Below, piece by piece: positions 25,708-34,718 of a stretch of 64,000 bases of DNA; positions within the stretch are counted from its first letter, which is position 1; each line of letters opens with the position of its first letter. The position numbers and the translations under genes are program-made. The notes under the pieces are model-generated. The model was not told the DNA's origin. It did not search any database and was given only the letters and a program-made list of their open reading frames with translations. This DNA comes from Gimesia benthica. Lineage in GTDB: Bacteria > Planctomycetota > Planctomycetia > Planctomycetales > Planctomycetaceae. The stretch is taken from assembly GCF_009720525.1 (NCBI RefSeq), contig NZ_CP043930.1, positions 186,001 through 250,000 of the forward strand, in the 5' to 3' direction.

Positions 25708-28686
25708 TCACTTCCCTGAGACAGGTTCGATAAAACCACCGTCCCACTCGATGCGACAGCGGGGCAGCGCAGCCGCCAGTTTGCGGACGCCTCCTTCTGT
25801 GACGGGGCAACGCACGACATCGATTGCGACCAGTTTTTTACAGACATGTAATTCTTCAAGGCCGGCATCGGTAACTCGAGTGCCACTAAGCCCCAGCCAG
25901 ACCCAGCGAGGCGTCTCAGCCAGCACGCGGCAAGCTGCGTCGTCGATATTCCTGCATTCCTTCAGGAGCACGCCGTGATTGCTCAAATAACGCATCTGCT
26001 TCAGCCCCTCAGCTGATATCTTCGTCTCAGACAGAATCAATCCAAAGAAATGATCGGTCAGATGCCGTAACTCAGCGACAGCCTGATCGGAAATTGAAGC
26101 CCCCTCTGCATTCAAATTTGACAGGTAAGTAATCCCGGGAAAGGACATCAGTCTGGCAAATACCAGATCGTCAACAGAAGCCCCGACAAAGACCGCATTC
26201 CGAACCCTGGGAGTATTTCGTAAATTCTCTACATTTTCAGCATTCAGTAAACGGATTCCTTTCAAATCGACTGCATGTAGAAAAGTGATCTCTTCAGGCA
26301 AAGTACCGCCTGGACTGACTTCAACTCGCTGATCACCGACAAAAACCGTAACATTCCCTCCATGTAAAACCACCCATTCTAATGACGAGCGTTGTTCTGG
26401 TGGAATTTCAATACGAATCTCCGGTGGAGGCATATCTGCACGCACTCGAACCAGACGAAATCCCGCCTTGATCGAAACGAGGCCTGGAGGTTCCTTTCTA
26501 TAATCAATTGCGCGGCACCGATTCGAACTTTGCTGCCAACTCCCACCACATTGCACATATTCCTGCTGTCCCTCAGGAGTTTTTACTCCCAGGCACCATT
26601 CCGATACATTCCCATGCATATCATGTAGACCAAGTCGATTTGCCGAATAATATCCCACTTCCTGAGTCCGATTCAGACCGAAATCAATATTGGCTTCTCC
26701 CGTTAAGAGTTGATCGACGGGCTTTTTCAGATAGAAATCATGACTGCCGTTTGAATAAGTACCCCGTGGTCCTACCCGACATGCATATTCCCATTCAACC
26801 CGGGTTGGCAGGCGGTAGATCCATCCCTGATCCGCATATTTATCATTCAGTACATCGATAAAATACTGAATATCGAAACAGGAGACGCTCTCGACAGGTA
26901 GATCCCCCTGTTGTTCTACTGAAAGCGACGCGATCGCTGCTTTACCTGCTCCCTCAGCAGAAAAGTGGCTGTGATTCTTACCCACCACAGCCAGCCATTC
27001 CCGTTGTGTTACCTCACAGGCCCCCATATAAATATCTTGTGAGAAGCTCACATGCTCCCAACCTGCCAGTCCTCCATAGCCACCAAGATACGCACTCCCG
27101 GCCGGGACTTTGATGAAGTTCATTCCAAGCTGATTCTCAAACTGATCGGGAAGTGAAACCTCAGTTGTACTTCTCTTGGTGGGGGCTGCCGATAGTGGCA
27201 CCTCCCGACTGACACGAACCACTTCGCGCCCATCTCGTGTAACAGTTATCAGCTCCCTCTTCAGAACTTCCCCGCCTTTTGTAGCCTCGAACTGATACTG
27301 TCCCGGTTTCAGTCGAAGCTCTTCGACTCCAGTCCCCTTGATTACCAGTTCCTGACCGTCGATGGAAACACTCACACCGGGATCTTCGACTTCAATCACC
27401 AGAGTTCCCTCGGGTGAGAAATAGCGGATTACAGTACTGTGCAAGCGGGTGATGCCGGTTGCGTCGGTAAAGCCAAAACTCGACAACAGCACGATGAGGA
27501 TCGCCGCAACCTTCATCCACGATAACCGACTCTGCCTCAGTTTTTTTAATTTTGCCGAAGTCGACTCATCCCTGGTTTGACGCATCGGTACTGCTGCTTC
27601 CGCACCTCCGGCTAATCGCTCAGCAACATCCTGTGCAGACTGAAATCGATGATCGGGGTCTTTTTCGTGCAGTTGACGAATGATGGCAACCAGCCAGTCC
27701 GGCACTTCAGGAATGATCTCCCGGATACTCCGGGGTTCCTCATCCACGACCCGCTTCAGCACAGCCAGAGTCGACGGGGCACGGAAAGGAGGGCGTCCGG
27801 AACACATCACATATAAAACACTCCCCAGGCTGAACAGGTCACTCTTCCGGTCCAGCTTGAGCCCCTGAACCTGCTCGGGCGACATATACATCGGCGTACC
27901 CGCGATGATACCGCTCTGAGACCGGCTCGCGTCATCTGCGGCGCGTGCCAGACCAAAATCGGTAATTTTGACACGTCCCGTTCCGGACTCGATCAGGATA
28001 TTCCCTGGTTTAATATCCCGGTGAATCAATCCCTGCAGATGGGCTGCTTCAAGACCATCTGCGATCATCCGCCCAAACTTCACGATGGTAGTCAGATCGA
28101 GCGGCCCATTGTCATCAATCATCTGCTGCAGTGTCTTACCGTCAATGTATTCCATCACCAGAAAGGGCAGGGGGGCTTCCTCGACCGCGTAAATATTAAC
28201 GACGTTCTCATGACGTATGGCCGCGGTGGCCCGCGCCTCGCGCAAAAACCGCTTGCGAGCAGGAGAAGTCGCCGCCATGGCCGGGGTCATCACTTTGATG
28301 GCGACAATCCGGTGCAGTCGCTGGTCAAACGCCTTAAAAACGATACCACAGCCCCCTCGGCCAATCAGATCCTGAATATCATAGTGCCCCAGTGCTCCCA
28401 GCGATCCAGCTTCCGTCGCCGGCTGTAGAAATCCCAGGTCGAGATCATTCAGTCCAGGCTGGGCCCCCGCATCTTCCCCCGCGACGCGTGTTGCTTCGCT
28501 CGACCGTCGCATCTGCTCCAGCACAGGGACGCCGAGAAATTCGCCTGACTGTTCCGTCTCATTCAGCAAGGCAGCCACCTGTTCCCGCAACTGACGATCT
28601 TCGCCGCACACCTGATCGAGGTAGGCCGCCCGCTGCTGAAGATCTTCAATCTCCAGCGCGGCAATAAAGATTTCCTGTTCGTTCAT
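25708..28686 (-). CDS. Membrane serine/threonine kinase with formylglycine-enzyme-like and leucine-rich repeat modules
   Basis: The 992-residue protein has a cytoplasmic kinase (about 102-363) with catalytic Lys 131, HRDIKPGN (Asp 224) and DFG 243-245, all intact. A membrane helix follows at about 391-406, then a PEGA-like beta domain (428-495), a formylglycine-generating-enzyme-like (SUMF1/C-type-lectin fold) domain at about 520-757 (MNFIKVPAG, YRLPTRVEWEYACR, DMHGNVSEWCLG, GGSW, GFRLVR), and a C-terminal leucine-rich region (795-985). The external part would sense or bind a ligand; whether the FGE-like domain is an enzyme is unclear. It is the last gene of a unit starting with an ECF sigma factor, an arrangement common in planctomycetes. 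Confidence 0.85.
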   Translation of the reverse strand: MNEQEIFIAALEIEDLQQRAAYLDQVCGEDRQLREQVAALLNETEQSGEFLGVPVLEQMRRSSEATRVAGEDAGAQPGLNDLDLGFLQPATEAGSLGALGHYDIQDLIGRGGCGIVFKAFDQRLHRIVAIKVMTPAMAATSPARKRFLREARATAAIRHENVVNIYAVEEAPLPFLVMEYIDGKTLQQMIDDNGPLDLTTIVKFGRMIADGLEAAHLQGLIHRDIKPGNILIESGTGRVKITDFGLARAADDASRSQSGIIAGTPMYMSPEQVQGLKLDRKSDLFSLGSVLYVMCSGRPPFRAPSTLAVLKRVVDEEPRSIREIIPEVPDWLVAIIRQLHEKDPDHRFQSAQDVAERLAGGAEAAVPMRQTRDESTSAKLKKLRQSRLSWMKVAAILIVLLSSFGFTDATGITRLHSTVIRYFSPEGTLVIEVEDPGVSVSIDGQELVIKGTGVEELRLKPGQYQFEATKGGEVLKRELITVTRDGREVVRVSREVPLSAAPTKRSTTEVSLPDQFENQLGMNFIKVPAGSAYLGGYGGLAGWEHVSFSQDIYMGACEVTQREWLAVVGKNHSHFSAEGAGKAAIASLSVEQQGDLPVESVSCFDIQYFIDVLNDKYADQGWIYRLPTRVEWEYACRVGPRGTYSNGSHDFYLKKPVDQLLTGEANIDFGLNRTQEVGYYSANRLGLHDMHGNVSEWCLGVKTPEGQQEYVQCGGSWQQSSNRCRAIDYRKEPPGLVSIKAGFRLVRVRADMPPPEIRIEIPPEQRSSLEWVVLHGGNVTVFVGDQRVEVSPGGTLPEEITFLHAVDLKGIRLLNAENVENLRNTPRVRNAVFVGASVDDLVFARLMSFPGITYLSNLNAEGASISDQAVAELRHLTDHFFGLILSETKISAEGLKQMRYLSNHGVLLKECRNIDDAACRVLAETPRWVWLGLSGTRVTDAGLEELHVCKKLVAIDVVRCPVTEGGVRKLAAALPRCRIEWDGGFIEPVSGK

Positions 28687-28724
28687 ATAAGACTTTTCTC
28701 TGAAGAAGTGAAGCGCTTAAAATT

Positions 28725-29591
28725 CTAGTTTGCCCACCGACCATTTTTGAAGTGACGCCAGGGATAATAACCATGTTTCAGTGAAACCCGGTCGTGATAT
28801 AATCGGAGTCGCGTGTCTGTTGTATTGTCTTTTAACTCGATGTAATCCGGCTTGCGGGCCACTTCAGTAAAGCGAACATGATTCTTACCCCGGTTTTTGA
28901 CTTCCAGCCAGCTTTGATCCGCCTGGATTGTGAATATCCCGCCACCCCCGCGAACGTATTTGCGCCGCCCGTCAAATACGCAGGGAGACAGCTCATTATG
29001 GGCCTTCGTCTTCAGCAGGGATGCCTTCGCCTGATTTCCATTCCGTGCACACTCCGCGATTTCATGCTGGTAGGCTTTCTGCATCGCCGTCACCGCGACG
29101 ACCATCTCTTTTTCGAAGTGAGTGGTATTGATGACCGAGGGTAAAACCCGTTTCTCCTTAAACCGTCTGCGTTGACGTTCAATCAAATCGGCAGCATGTG
29201 TATTCCCCTGTTTGATGGCAATTGCCTTCTGTTTGTCAAACAGTTCGTTGATCGCCTTCATGGCAGTCTCAACCCGCTCCTGAAACTCTTCCCGGGCAGC
29301 ATCCAGCTCTGGCTTCGCCTGACCGGGACCCGCTTTAGCCAGGATAATAATCACCTTACTCCGATTTTGACTTGGAAAATTGGCCCGTTGCACATGCCCC
29401 GACTTTTCACTTGAGGAGGGCAGAGTGGTAACCTGCGAACCGGCTTTGCCGTTCTGCGTTTTGCCATTCCAGCCGGCCCCCGTCTTCACTGCTTGACGGG
29501 GTATTTGTCTGAAATAATCGGCAGCCTGCAAAGCCGTAACATTCAGAACCAGGAACAACAGACAGATCAGATTTCTGGTTTTCAAAGACAC
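28725..29591 (-). CDS. Secreted hypothetical protein
   Basis: The 288-residue product starts at GTG with GAGGT six bases upstream. It has a signal peptide (to about residue 23), a low-complexity Lys/Gly/Ser stretch, then a charged helical domain (about 90-200) with many Lys, Arg and Glu, likely a coiled coil. A C-terminal beta-rich part ends LRLYHDRVSLKHGYYPWRHFKNGRW. No family is recognised. It lies between an ECF sigma factor and the large kinase on the same strand, and may be part of the same regulated unit. Confidence 0.55.
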   Translation of the reverse strand: MSLKTRNLICLLFLVLNVTALQAADYFRQIPRQAVKTGAGWNGKTQNGKAGSQVTTLPSSSEKSGHVQRANFPSQNRSKVIIILAKAGPGQAKPELDAAREEFQERVETAMKAINELFDKQKAIAIKQGNTHAADLIERQRRRFKEKRVLPSVINTTHFEKEMVVAVTAMQKAYQHEIAECARNGNQAKASLLKTKAHNELSPCVFDGRRKYVRGGGGIFTIQADQSWLEVKNRGKNHVRFTEVARKPDYIELKDNTTDTRLRLYHDRVSLKHGYYPWRHFKNGRWAN

Positions 29592-29704
29592 GATTTGACC
29601 TCATGCAACAGGGGGGAGTCTGTAAAACAGAACAAAGTGGATCCAAATGGCCCTCTTTGAACCTCGCTACCCCTCAGTGCGAAAACCAGCAGCAGAGGAC
29701 GTCA

Positions 29705-30277
29705 TCAAATCTCAGATATTTCTGAATTTCTCCGCATTTCTCTCCGTAGCCAGGCTTTGGCATAGGCCCATAATCGATCAGCTGTGCGGGGGGAAACCCC
29801 CATCACTTCTGCAGCCTGACTTAATGTAAGGCCAGAAAAATAAAGCAGTTGCACTAATTCTGTAGCCCGGGGATCTACTGTAGAGAGCCTGTCGAGGGCT
29901 TCGTCCAGCGCAATCAGATCTTCTACGGGTTCAGGCAATGTGGATGGCAGCACCTCTTCCAGATCTAGACGAACTGCATTTCCACCACGCTTGAGACTTC
30001 GGCGGGCCCGTGCATTTTCAACCAGAATGCGGCGAATCGCGATTGCGGCGGCCCCGAAGAAATGTCCTTCACCATTCCAATCCTCGTCATTCCCAATCAG
30101 CCGCAGATAAGCTTCATGGACGAGGGAAGTGGCCTGACGCGCATGTCCTGTCGGCTCATTCGCCAGATATCCTGCAGCCAGCTTACGGAGCTCGTCATAG
30201 ACTCGGGGCAGCATTTTTTCAGCTGACTCACGGTCTCCCGCCTGAACGGCACGCATCATTTCGGTGAATTCAGACAT
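29705..30277 (-). CDS. ECF-type sigma factor (TIGR02999-like)
   Basis: The 190-residue product has region 2 with VYDELRKLAAGYLANE and LVHEAYLRLIG, which match the TIGR02999 group of ECF sigma factors abundant in planctomycetes, and a region 4 helix-turn-helix (LSQAAEVMGVSPRTADRLWAY) for -35 recognition. No anti-sigma factor gene is adjacent. Instead a secreted protein and a membrane Ser/Thr kinase follow on the same strand, so phosphorylation is a plausible control, as proposed for related ECF groups; this is inference. The gap to the next gene is 113 bases. Confidence 0.85.
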   Translation of the reverse strand: MSEFTEMMRAVQAGDRESAEKMLPRVYDELRKLAAGYLANEPTGHARQATSLVHEAYLRLIGNDEDWNGEGHFFGAAAIAIRRILVENARARRSLKRGGNAVRLDLEEVLPSTLPEPVEDLIALDEALDRLSTVDPRATELVQLLYFSGLTLSQAAEVMGVSPRTADRLWAYAKAWLRREMRRNSEISEI

Positions 30278-30468
30278 CGCAGACTCGAACTTTCAGATTG
30301 GGAGGTCATCCAGACTTTGCTTTACGGGTGAAGGACAGGCACACCAGTCATTTCAGACAACTCGCAATGGATTCTCGCTCCCAGGGTCCACACTCGACAA
30401 CAGATCACCCCATGTTACAATACTGTCTTCTGATTCACAAACCTCAAAATCTTCGCTGCGGAGACATC

Positions 30469-31146
30469 ATGCGGAACGCCAGACAGATCTCATTTCTGTT
30501 ACTACTCATTTGTTGTACTGGGTGCCAGGACCAGGAAAATGCGAACGTTCCGGGACCCACGCCACAACAGGAAGCTACCAACCAGGCAATTATGCAGGAG
30601 ATCCAGAAACTGGAGCAGGAATCGGCCAGTGCCGAACCGCCTCCCCCGGTGTTTCCACTCCCGAACCTCCCCGACTGGAAACGCTCCGCTCTCCGAGCCT
30701 TACCGGCCGCCGACCATGGCTTCTCAGTGTCCTACGATCACGCGGGGGGCATGAGGGTGACCTTCTATCAGTTTACGCGCGGCCTGAAAGAGATTCCCGA
30801 CAATCTCAACAGCGAGCCCGTGCAAAATGAAATGAAGCATGCCAAAGCCAGCATCGAACAGGCAGTGGAACTTGGACTCTGGAACTCGGCGACAGAAACC
30901 GATCACGGCACCGTCTCGCTGGGTGACTCACCACAAAAAGCACTCTGGTGCCGCTACCAGCTCGCTACTGACCAGGGTGAGGTCAACTCCGACACTTATG
31001 TCTGGTCCCATGCGAACACCTTCTTCAAACTCCGCTGTACCGGCCACGCAAAGAACCCACTGGACGATGTGAAGACGCTCACTCCACTGTTGACCGCCTT
31101 GGGCGATGCCTGCAGTGAGAAGCAGAAAGCCCCCGCGGAGAAGTGA
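30469..31146 (+). CDS. Lipoprotein of unknown function
   Basis: The ATG at 30469 has GGAG five bases upstream and begins a lipoprotein signal (LLLLICCTGCQD), so I prefer it to the longer frame starting at 30298. The mature protein (about 205 residues) has a Glu/Gln-rich N-terminal segment, a Pro-rich linker and a domain with FYQFTRGLKEIP and LKCTGHA-like strands. It has the look of planctomycete surface lipoproteins and no recognised family. It is transcribed divergently from the sigma factor. Confidence 0.6.
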   Translation: MRNARQISFLLLLICCTGCQDQENANVPGPTPQQEATNQAIMQEIQKLEQESASAEPPPPVFPLPNLPDWKRSALRALPAADHGFSVSYDHAGGMRVTFYQFTRGLKEIPDNLNSEPVQNEMKHAKASIEQAVELGLWNSATETDHGTVSLGDSPQKALWCRYQLATDQGEVNSDTYVWSHANTFFKLRCTGHAKNPLDDVKTLTPLLTALGDACSEKQKAPAEK

Positions 31147-31400
31147 ACTTCACACTGGAATACTTCATCCTAAAAAGATGCCCAGCCGCTCTCGTCACAC
31201 AACCAACCCACAAAAGGGATGATTTACCCCGCTGGAACTGAATGGATTTCAAACCTACCTGTCACTGTCGCCTGGCTTACTCGGACGGATACCCTGAGAG
31301 CCTTTCCTGCCTTTCGTATCAAGTGCAACCGTCAGTGCCTCTACCGACTTTCCCCGTTTAACCACCATCTCTCTGGAGATTAGGATCATACAAAACGCAG

Positions 31401-31691
31401 TTAAGGCGAACGCACCTCCGATCCCCCCAGACGTAGAATGACAGAGAACATTTGGAACAAGGCATCAATCCCCACCCCTCTCCGACCTATAAGCATGTTG
31501 GAGATCGAAACATAAATTGCATAGACTGTTATCACTGGCAGAATCAATGTCGCCACCAAAGACAAACAGGACGCCCATTCCCAGAATCTCCTGGATTTCT
31601 TCATCTGCGATAATCGCTCAGACCGGAATGCTGTCTGTTGCGCCTGTCTCATCAAGCTTTGTTTCTCTGGTTGTCGCCTACTGTTATTCAT
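31401..31691 (-). CDS. Hypothetical membrane protein, 96 residues
   Basis: The product has a basic, Gln-rich N-terminal tail, one long hydrophobic helix (about residues 37-65) and a short second hydrophobic stretch. No family is recognised. The reading frame has acceptable codon use but only a weak ribosome site, so I hold it with modest confidence. A longer antisense frame (31517-32047) lacks coding character. Confidence 0.4.
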   Translation of the reverse strand: MNNSRRQPEKQSLMRQAQQTAFRSERLSQMKKSRRFWEWASCLSLVATLILPVITVYAIYVSISNMLIGRRGVGIDALFQMFSVILRLGGSEVRSP

Positions 31692-31795
31692 TGTCTTTCA
31701 CCAACGGCAAAATCAGTCTGTGTGGATCGGGCAGTTCAAATGTCTCAATCCGCAGAGGCACTTCCCTTGTGAGCAGCAATCGGTCGTTTTCTTTC

Positions 31796-32116
31796 CTACC
31801 CGCCGCGGAGAACTCGCTTATCGGTTTCGTCTTTCTCGGGCAGGTAACACTGCAACTGTCCCTCCAGATCATCAACATAAAGCCTGCCACAACTCGCACA
31901 TTGCCACATCCCTCGGACTGGAGAGCAGATCAGTTCTCTCAGCTTCATGCAGGCCGCTTCAAACGAAAGCGTTCCCGCAGCCAGACGTTCCACAACCTGG
32001 ACCTCCAGCGCATCAAACATCGCCAGCCAGTCCTGATCCGGTATTAAACGCCCCTTTTGAGGCAGATTGTCCGTCGAGTCAAATATTGTCTCCCCGCAGT
32101 AGCAGCTAAATTTCAT
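31796..32116 (-). CDS. Small zinc-ribbon-like hypothetical protein
   Basis: The start is the ATG complementary to 32114-32116, which has GGGAG six bases upstream, giving 106 residues; the longer frame adds an unlikely leader. The product opens with MKFSCYCGETIFD and later has MWQCASCGRLYVDD, two Cys-x-Cys/Cys-x2-Cys pairs that together look like a zinc ribbon. The region between them is helical. Planctomycete genomes carry similar small Cys-pair proteins; function unknown. An overlapping minus-strand frame at 31684-31899 is a shadow or a frame-shifted tail. Confidence 0.55.
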   Translation of the reverse strand: MKFSCYCGETIFDSTDNLPQKGRLIPDQDWLAMFDALEVQVVERLAAGTLSFEAACMKLRELICSPVRGMWQCASCGRLYVDDLEGQLQCYLPEKDETDKRVLRGG

Positions 32117-32248
32117 CGCAACTCCCGTTGATCCTGGTATCGTTTCAGTGAATCCTGATAATTTTAATGTCACTTGCGTTTCAGCCCTGAAGTGGGTTCT
32201 GTTTCAAGTACAGTATCCGCTGATAATACATCTCAAATATGCTCTCTT

Positions 32249-32737
32249 TCACTTCGGCTGTGCCGGCAGCGGCACCTTCGCCTGCTGCAACACACTGTTA
32301 AATGCGTCTGCTGGTGAATCCGTAGGATTGAAGGCAGACTCAGGTTTGTCATGCGGATACCACCTGATATGGTAACACTGAAAGCAGATTACAAAATCAT
32401 GTTGCTCACCATTCTGCTTCAACCGGATCCCGTGCCGGGGCGAGAAGCAGGCAGCGACGACCCCCGGATTCGCAGCTACACTCGCTCGCAGCGAATCCAG
32501 TAGCTTTTGACGGGTTGACTTATCTTTGATCTCCACACTCCCCAGCACTTTCCAGCCATGAAAGGTCTCGGGGTCTTCTTCGTCCAGTTCCACATCCGGG
32601 TCGAGCGAATACAATTCCCACACCGGTGCCTGTTGCAACGCCGCGTCCGCCTCCACAGGAATCTTGTCTCCCGCAGGGGGCAGTCTCTCCTGACACCCCC
32701 ACAGCATGACGCCGATTAACAACAGTCCGGTTCTCAT
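32249..32737 (-). CDS. Lipoprotein of unknown function
   Basis: The 162-residue product has a short lipoprotein signal ending in LWGC (Cys 15) and a good ribosome site (AGGAAG). The mature part is acidic near its start (PDVELDEEDPETF), then has a domain with CFSPRHGIRLKQNG and CFQCYHIRWYP strands. This recalls small planctomycete lipoproteins with a beta-sheet core, but I have no family name for it. The neighbouring genes on this strand are also short lipoproteins or soluble proteins, so the region is a run of accessory genes. Confidence 0.55.
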   Translation of the reverse strand: MRTGLLLIGVMLWGCQERLPPAGDKIPVEADAALQQAPVWELYSLDPDVELDEEDPETFHGWKVLGSVEIKDKSTRQKLLDSLRASVAANPGVVAACFSPRHGIRLKQNGEQHDFVICFQCYHIRWYPHDKPESAFNPTDSPADAFNSVLQQAKVPLPAQPK

Positions 32738-32888
32738 TTATTTCTTCCTGTCGTCGTGCATTTTTACATTCGAGCCAGCCTCTGCGTCAGCAGCCTTACC
32801 TGTTTCTTAGTAAATGCGGGAGGACTCTCAAGACTTGGTGGCAGCTCTCCCCATACTAAGTTATTCAGCACAAAAATAAGACAGCACA

Positions 32889-33269
32889 TTAATCGAAGAA
32901 CACACTGCCTCGACGCACGAACTCACAGTCTTCGAGGTCAAACGAAGTCTCGGGCTCGGTATCACCGCCTTTCGGCAGTTGGATCGTCACTGGTTGATCG
33001 GTCACGGGAACCCGGCAAAGATAGACCGTGTAGCCCCCTTCGACTTCGTGGGTGTACTCGAAGAGTAACTCCCCCTCTTTGTGCCCCAGCGTTTCCACAG
33101 TCACCGATCCCAGCGAGAAGCCATAACTGATTTTTTGCTTTGAATCGACAGCCGGATTGATCGTAATCACGCCGGAAGCTTCATCAAACGAGATCGCAGG
33201 CCCGGCAGAGGGAGTGCTACCTGAGCATCCAGCGAGCAAGAGTAACAGTAGGATGATTCGTCTTTTCAT
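32889..33269 (-). CDS. Lipoprotein of unknown function
   Basis: I start at the ATG complementary to 33267-33269, the first residue of the lipoprotein signal MKRRIILLLLLLAGCSG; a frame six codons longer has no ribosome site. The mature part is about 110 residues, beta-rich, with VTVETLGHKEGELLF and VTIQLPKGGD strands. No family is recognised. The VOC-family gene lies 30 bases upstream on the same strand, so both may be co-transcribed. Confidence 0.55.
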   Translation of the reverse strand: MKRRIILLLLLLAGCSGSTPSAGPAISFDEASGVITINPAVDSKQKISYGFSLGSVTVETLGHKEGELLFEYTHEVEGGYTVYLCRVPVTDQPVTIQLPKGGDTEPETSFDLEDCEFVRRGSVFFD

Positions 33270-33299
33270 AACGAAACCCGCTAACACAACTGCAACAAC

Positions 33300-33683
33300 T
33301 CAATCCGTGTTTTCCGCGATCCGCCACAATACACCGGAGGGGTCATATAGTACAAAGTCCCGCATCCGCCAGGGGCGTTGTTCCGGTTCGGTCACTGTCA
33401 CGCCATACTTCTCGGCAATCTGCTGTTCTCGCACGTGCTCCCGCCAGTCATCCACATTCTGGACCGAGAGATGCATCATGAAATTCTCAGCCAGCTCTCT
33501 GACGTAATATTTCTGCAGCAGAAACGTGCAATTACCACAATGCAGATAGGCCAGTTCATCCGAAGACCAGGGAACCTGAAAACTGAGATCCGAGTAAAAG
33601 CGTTTGGAAAGTTCGAAATCCTTCGCAGGCACAAAGGCTTTCAGTTCGAGCGTTTCCAGATTCAATTCGTGTTCCGCATTCAT
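33300..33683 (-). CDS. Glyoxalase/bleomycin-resistance (VOC) family protein
   Basis: The 127-residue product has the paired beta-alpha-beta-beta-beta modules of the vicinal-oxygen-chelate fold: KAFVPAKDFELSKRFYSDLSF, then a mid strand with LLQKYYV, MMHLSVQNVDDWREHV, and the final RDFVLYDPSGVLWRI. VOC proteins include glyoxalases, dioxygenases and drug-binding proteins; no specific residue set lets me choose. The ribosome site is AGGAG. A lipoprotein gene follows. Confidence 0.75.
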   Translation of the reverse strand: MNAEHELNLETLELKAFVPAKDFELSKRFYSDLSFQVPWSSDELAYLHCGNCTFLLQKYYVRELAENFMMHLSVQNVDDWREHVREQQIAEKYGVTVTEPEQRPWRMRDFVLYDPSGVLWRIAENTD

Positions 33684-33803
33684 CCCGCCGGCTCCTGTTT
33701 CAGATGGATCCTATGTCAGCATCCTTTCATCGTACCGCGAGTTACAGGTCCAGCAACAGAATTTCAGCAGGATCAGATCGGTTCATCGAAGTGATCAACT
33801 CAT

Positions 33804-34340
33804 TTAGAGTTGAACCCTGAGGCATTGTCCCTGAGTTGGACAGAGTTGCGAGGGACAGAACTCGGTCTGCAAATCCGTGCGGGGAGTCACAAAGATCAGA
33901 CAGCCTGCATACCGCACGCGGACATACGCATGCAATCTCCGCATCCCTGCCAGATCCATGCCCATCGTGTCATAGAGCAGGACTTCGGGGTCTTTTGACA
34001 GGGCTGCAGCCATGCCGAGAAAGCGGCGTGGATTCGCAGCGTTTTGTGAAAGCAGGGGAGCGACCCGGACGGGGAAGTCGCCGATAGTCTGTTCGGCTGA
34101 AGTTTGAGAGAGACTGGAATTCTGCACCAGCCAGTCGACCGTAGCGGATTCTTGAAACAGGCGTTTTCGCATCGAACGCGGGTCAGCTTCTTCAGCGACT
34201 ACGACCTGTCGCCCCTCAGACTGAAAACGTTCGTACAAACGCTGCTGCAGTCGCTTCACACCATCCCCGGGATCTGCATGCAGACACCAGACAAAGCCGG
34301 GACAATACAGGATATCGTTTGTACCGTAGAACTCAGACAT
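33804..34340 (-). CDS. Degenerate ABC-ATPase-like protein
   Basis: Start chosen at the ATG complementary to 34338-34340 (GGAAGAG five bases upstream), 178 residues. The second half looks like the end of an ABC ATPase: RRFLGMAAALSKDPEVLLYDTMGMDLAGMRRLHAYV corresponds in order to the helix after the signature motif, Walker B and the D-loop. But the usual Asp-Glu-Pro-Thr after Walker B reads D-T-M-G, so the catalytic Glu is missing, and the N-terminal part has no Walker A lysine motif. It may be a non-catalytic relative or a decaying gene. The tRNA-Phe gene lies upstream on the same strand. Confidence 0.4.
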   Translation of the reverse strand: MSEFYGTNDILYCPGFVWCLHADPGDGVKRLQQRLYERFQSEGRQVVVAEEADPRSMRKRLFQESATVDWLVQNSSLSQTSAEQTIGDFPVRVAPLLSQNAANPRRFLGMAAALSKDPEVLLYDTMGMDLAGMRRLHAYVRVRYAGCLIFVTPRTDLQTEFCPSQLCPTQGQCLRVQL

Positions 34341-34367
34341 GCGCTCTTCCCATGCCCCCAACGCAAA

Positions 34368-34399
34368 CGAGCGGGAATATCAAAAGACATTCCCGCTCG
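34368..34399 (-). terminator. Hairpin downstream of tRNA-Phe
   Basis: A perfect 11-bp inverted repeat (CGAGCGGGAAT at 34368-34378, ATTCCCGCTCG at 34389-34399) with a 10-base loop begins 22 bases after the tRNA end, reading on the minus strand. It is followed only by a short T run (TTT), so it is a moderate intrinsic terminator for the tRNA transcript. Confidence 0.6.
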
Positions 34400-34421
34400 G
34401 CATCGTTTTCTGGTTAAAAAG

Positions 34422-34494
34422 TGGGCACGGGCGGGATCGAACCGCCGACACCAGGATTTTCAGTCCTGTGCTCTACCAACTGAGCTACATGCCC
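34422..34494 (-). tRNA. tRNA-Phe (anticodon GAA)
   Basis: The minus strand reads as a full 73-base cloverleaf. The acceptor arm pairs GGGCATG with CGTGCCC; the D arm has AGCTCAGTTGGTAGAGC; the anticodon loop is CTGAAAA (anticodon GAA); and the T arm is GGCGGTTCGATCCCGCC. The discriminator is A and the CCA end is not encoded. The sequence is close to bacterial tRNA-Phe throughout. It sits on the same strand as the ABC-like gene downstream, with a hairpin between them. Confidence 0.95.
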
Positions 34495-34718
34495 TTCGTT
34501 TCCGCTTTGAAATCACTGGCGTTAACTCCCTGTGAATTCATCGCTTAATGGAAGCGAGATGGAAATATAAGCCATTCCGCGATCAGTTTCAAGCATAACC
34601 ACCGTTTCTGATTCAGGAATCGTCAGTTTTCCCGGAGAAGTGGATCTGGCTCTGCAAATATCGACAGTTTCACGGCTTATGAGGTTCGGATTAGCAGCAA
34701 TTTAACGGTCAGGGCAGC

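Noticed and set aside
30298-30468. Longer N-terminus for the lipoprotein at 30469
   Set aside because: The extra codons lack a ribosome site and would bury the lipoprotein signal inside the protein; GGAG five bases before ATG 30469 decides the start.
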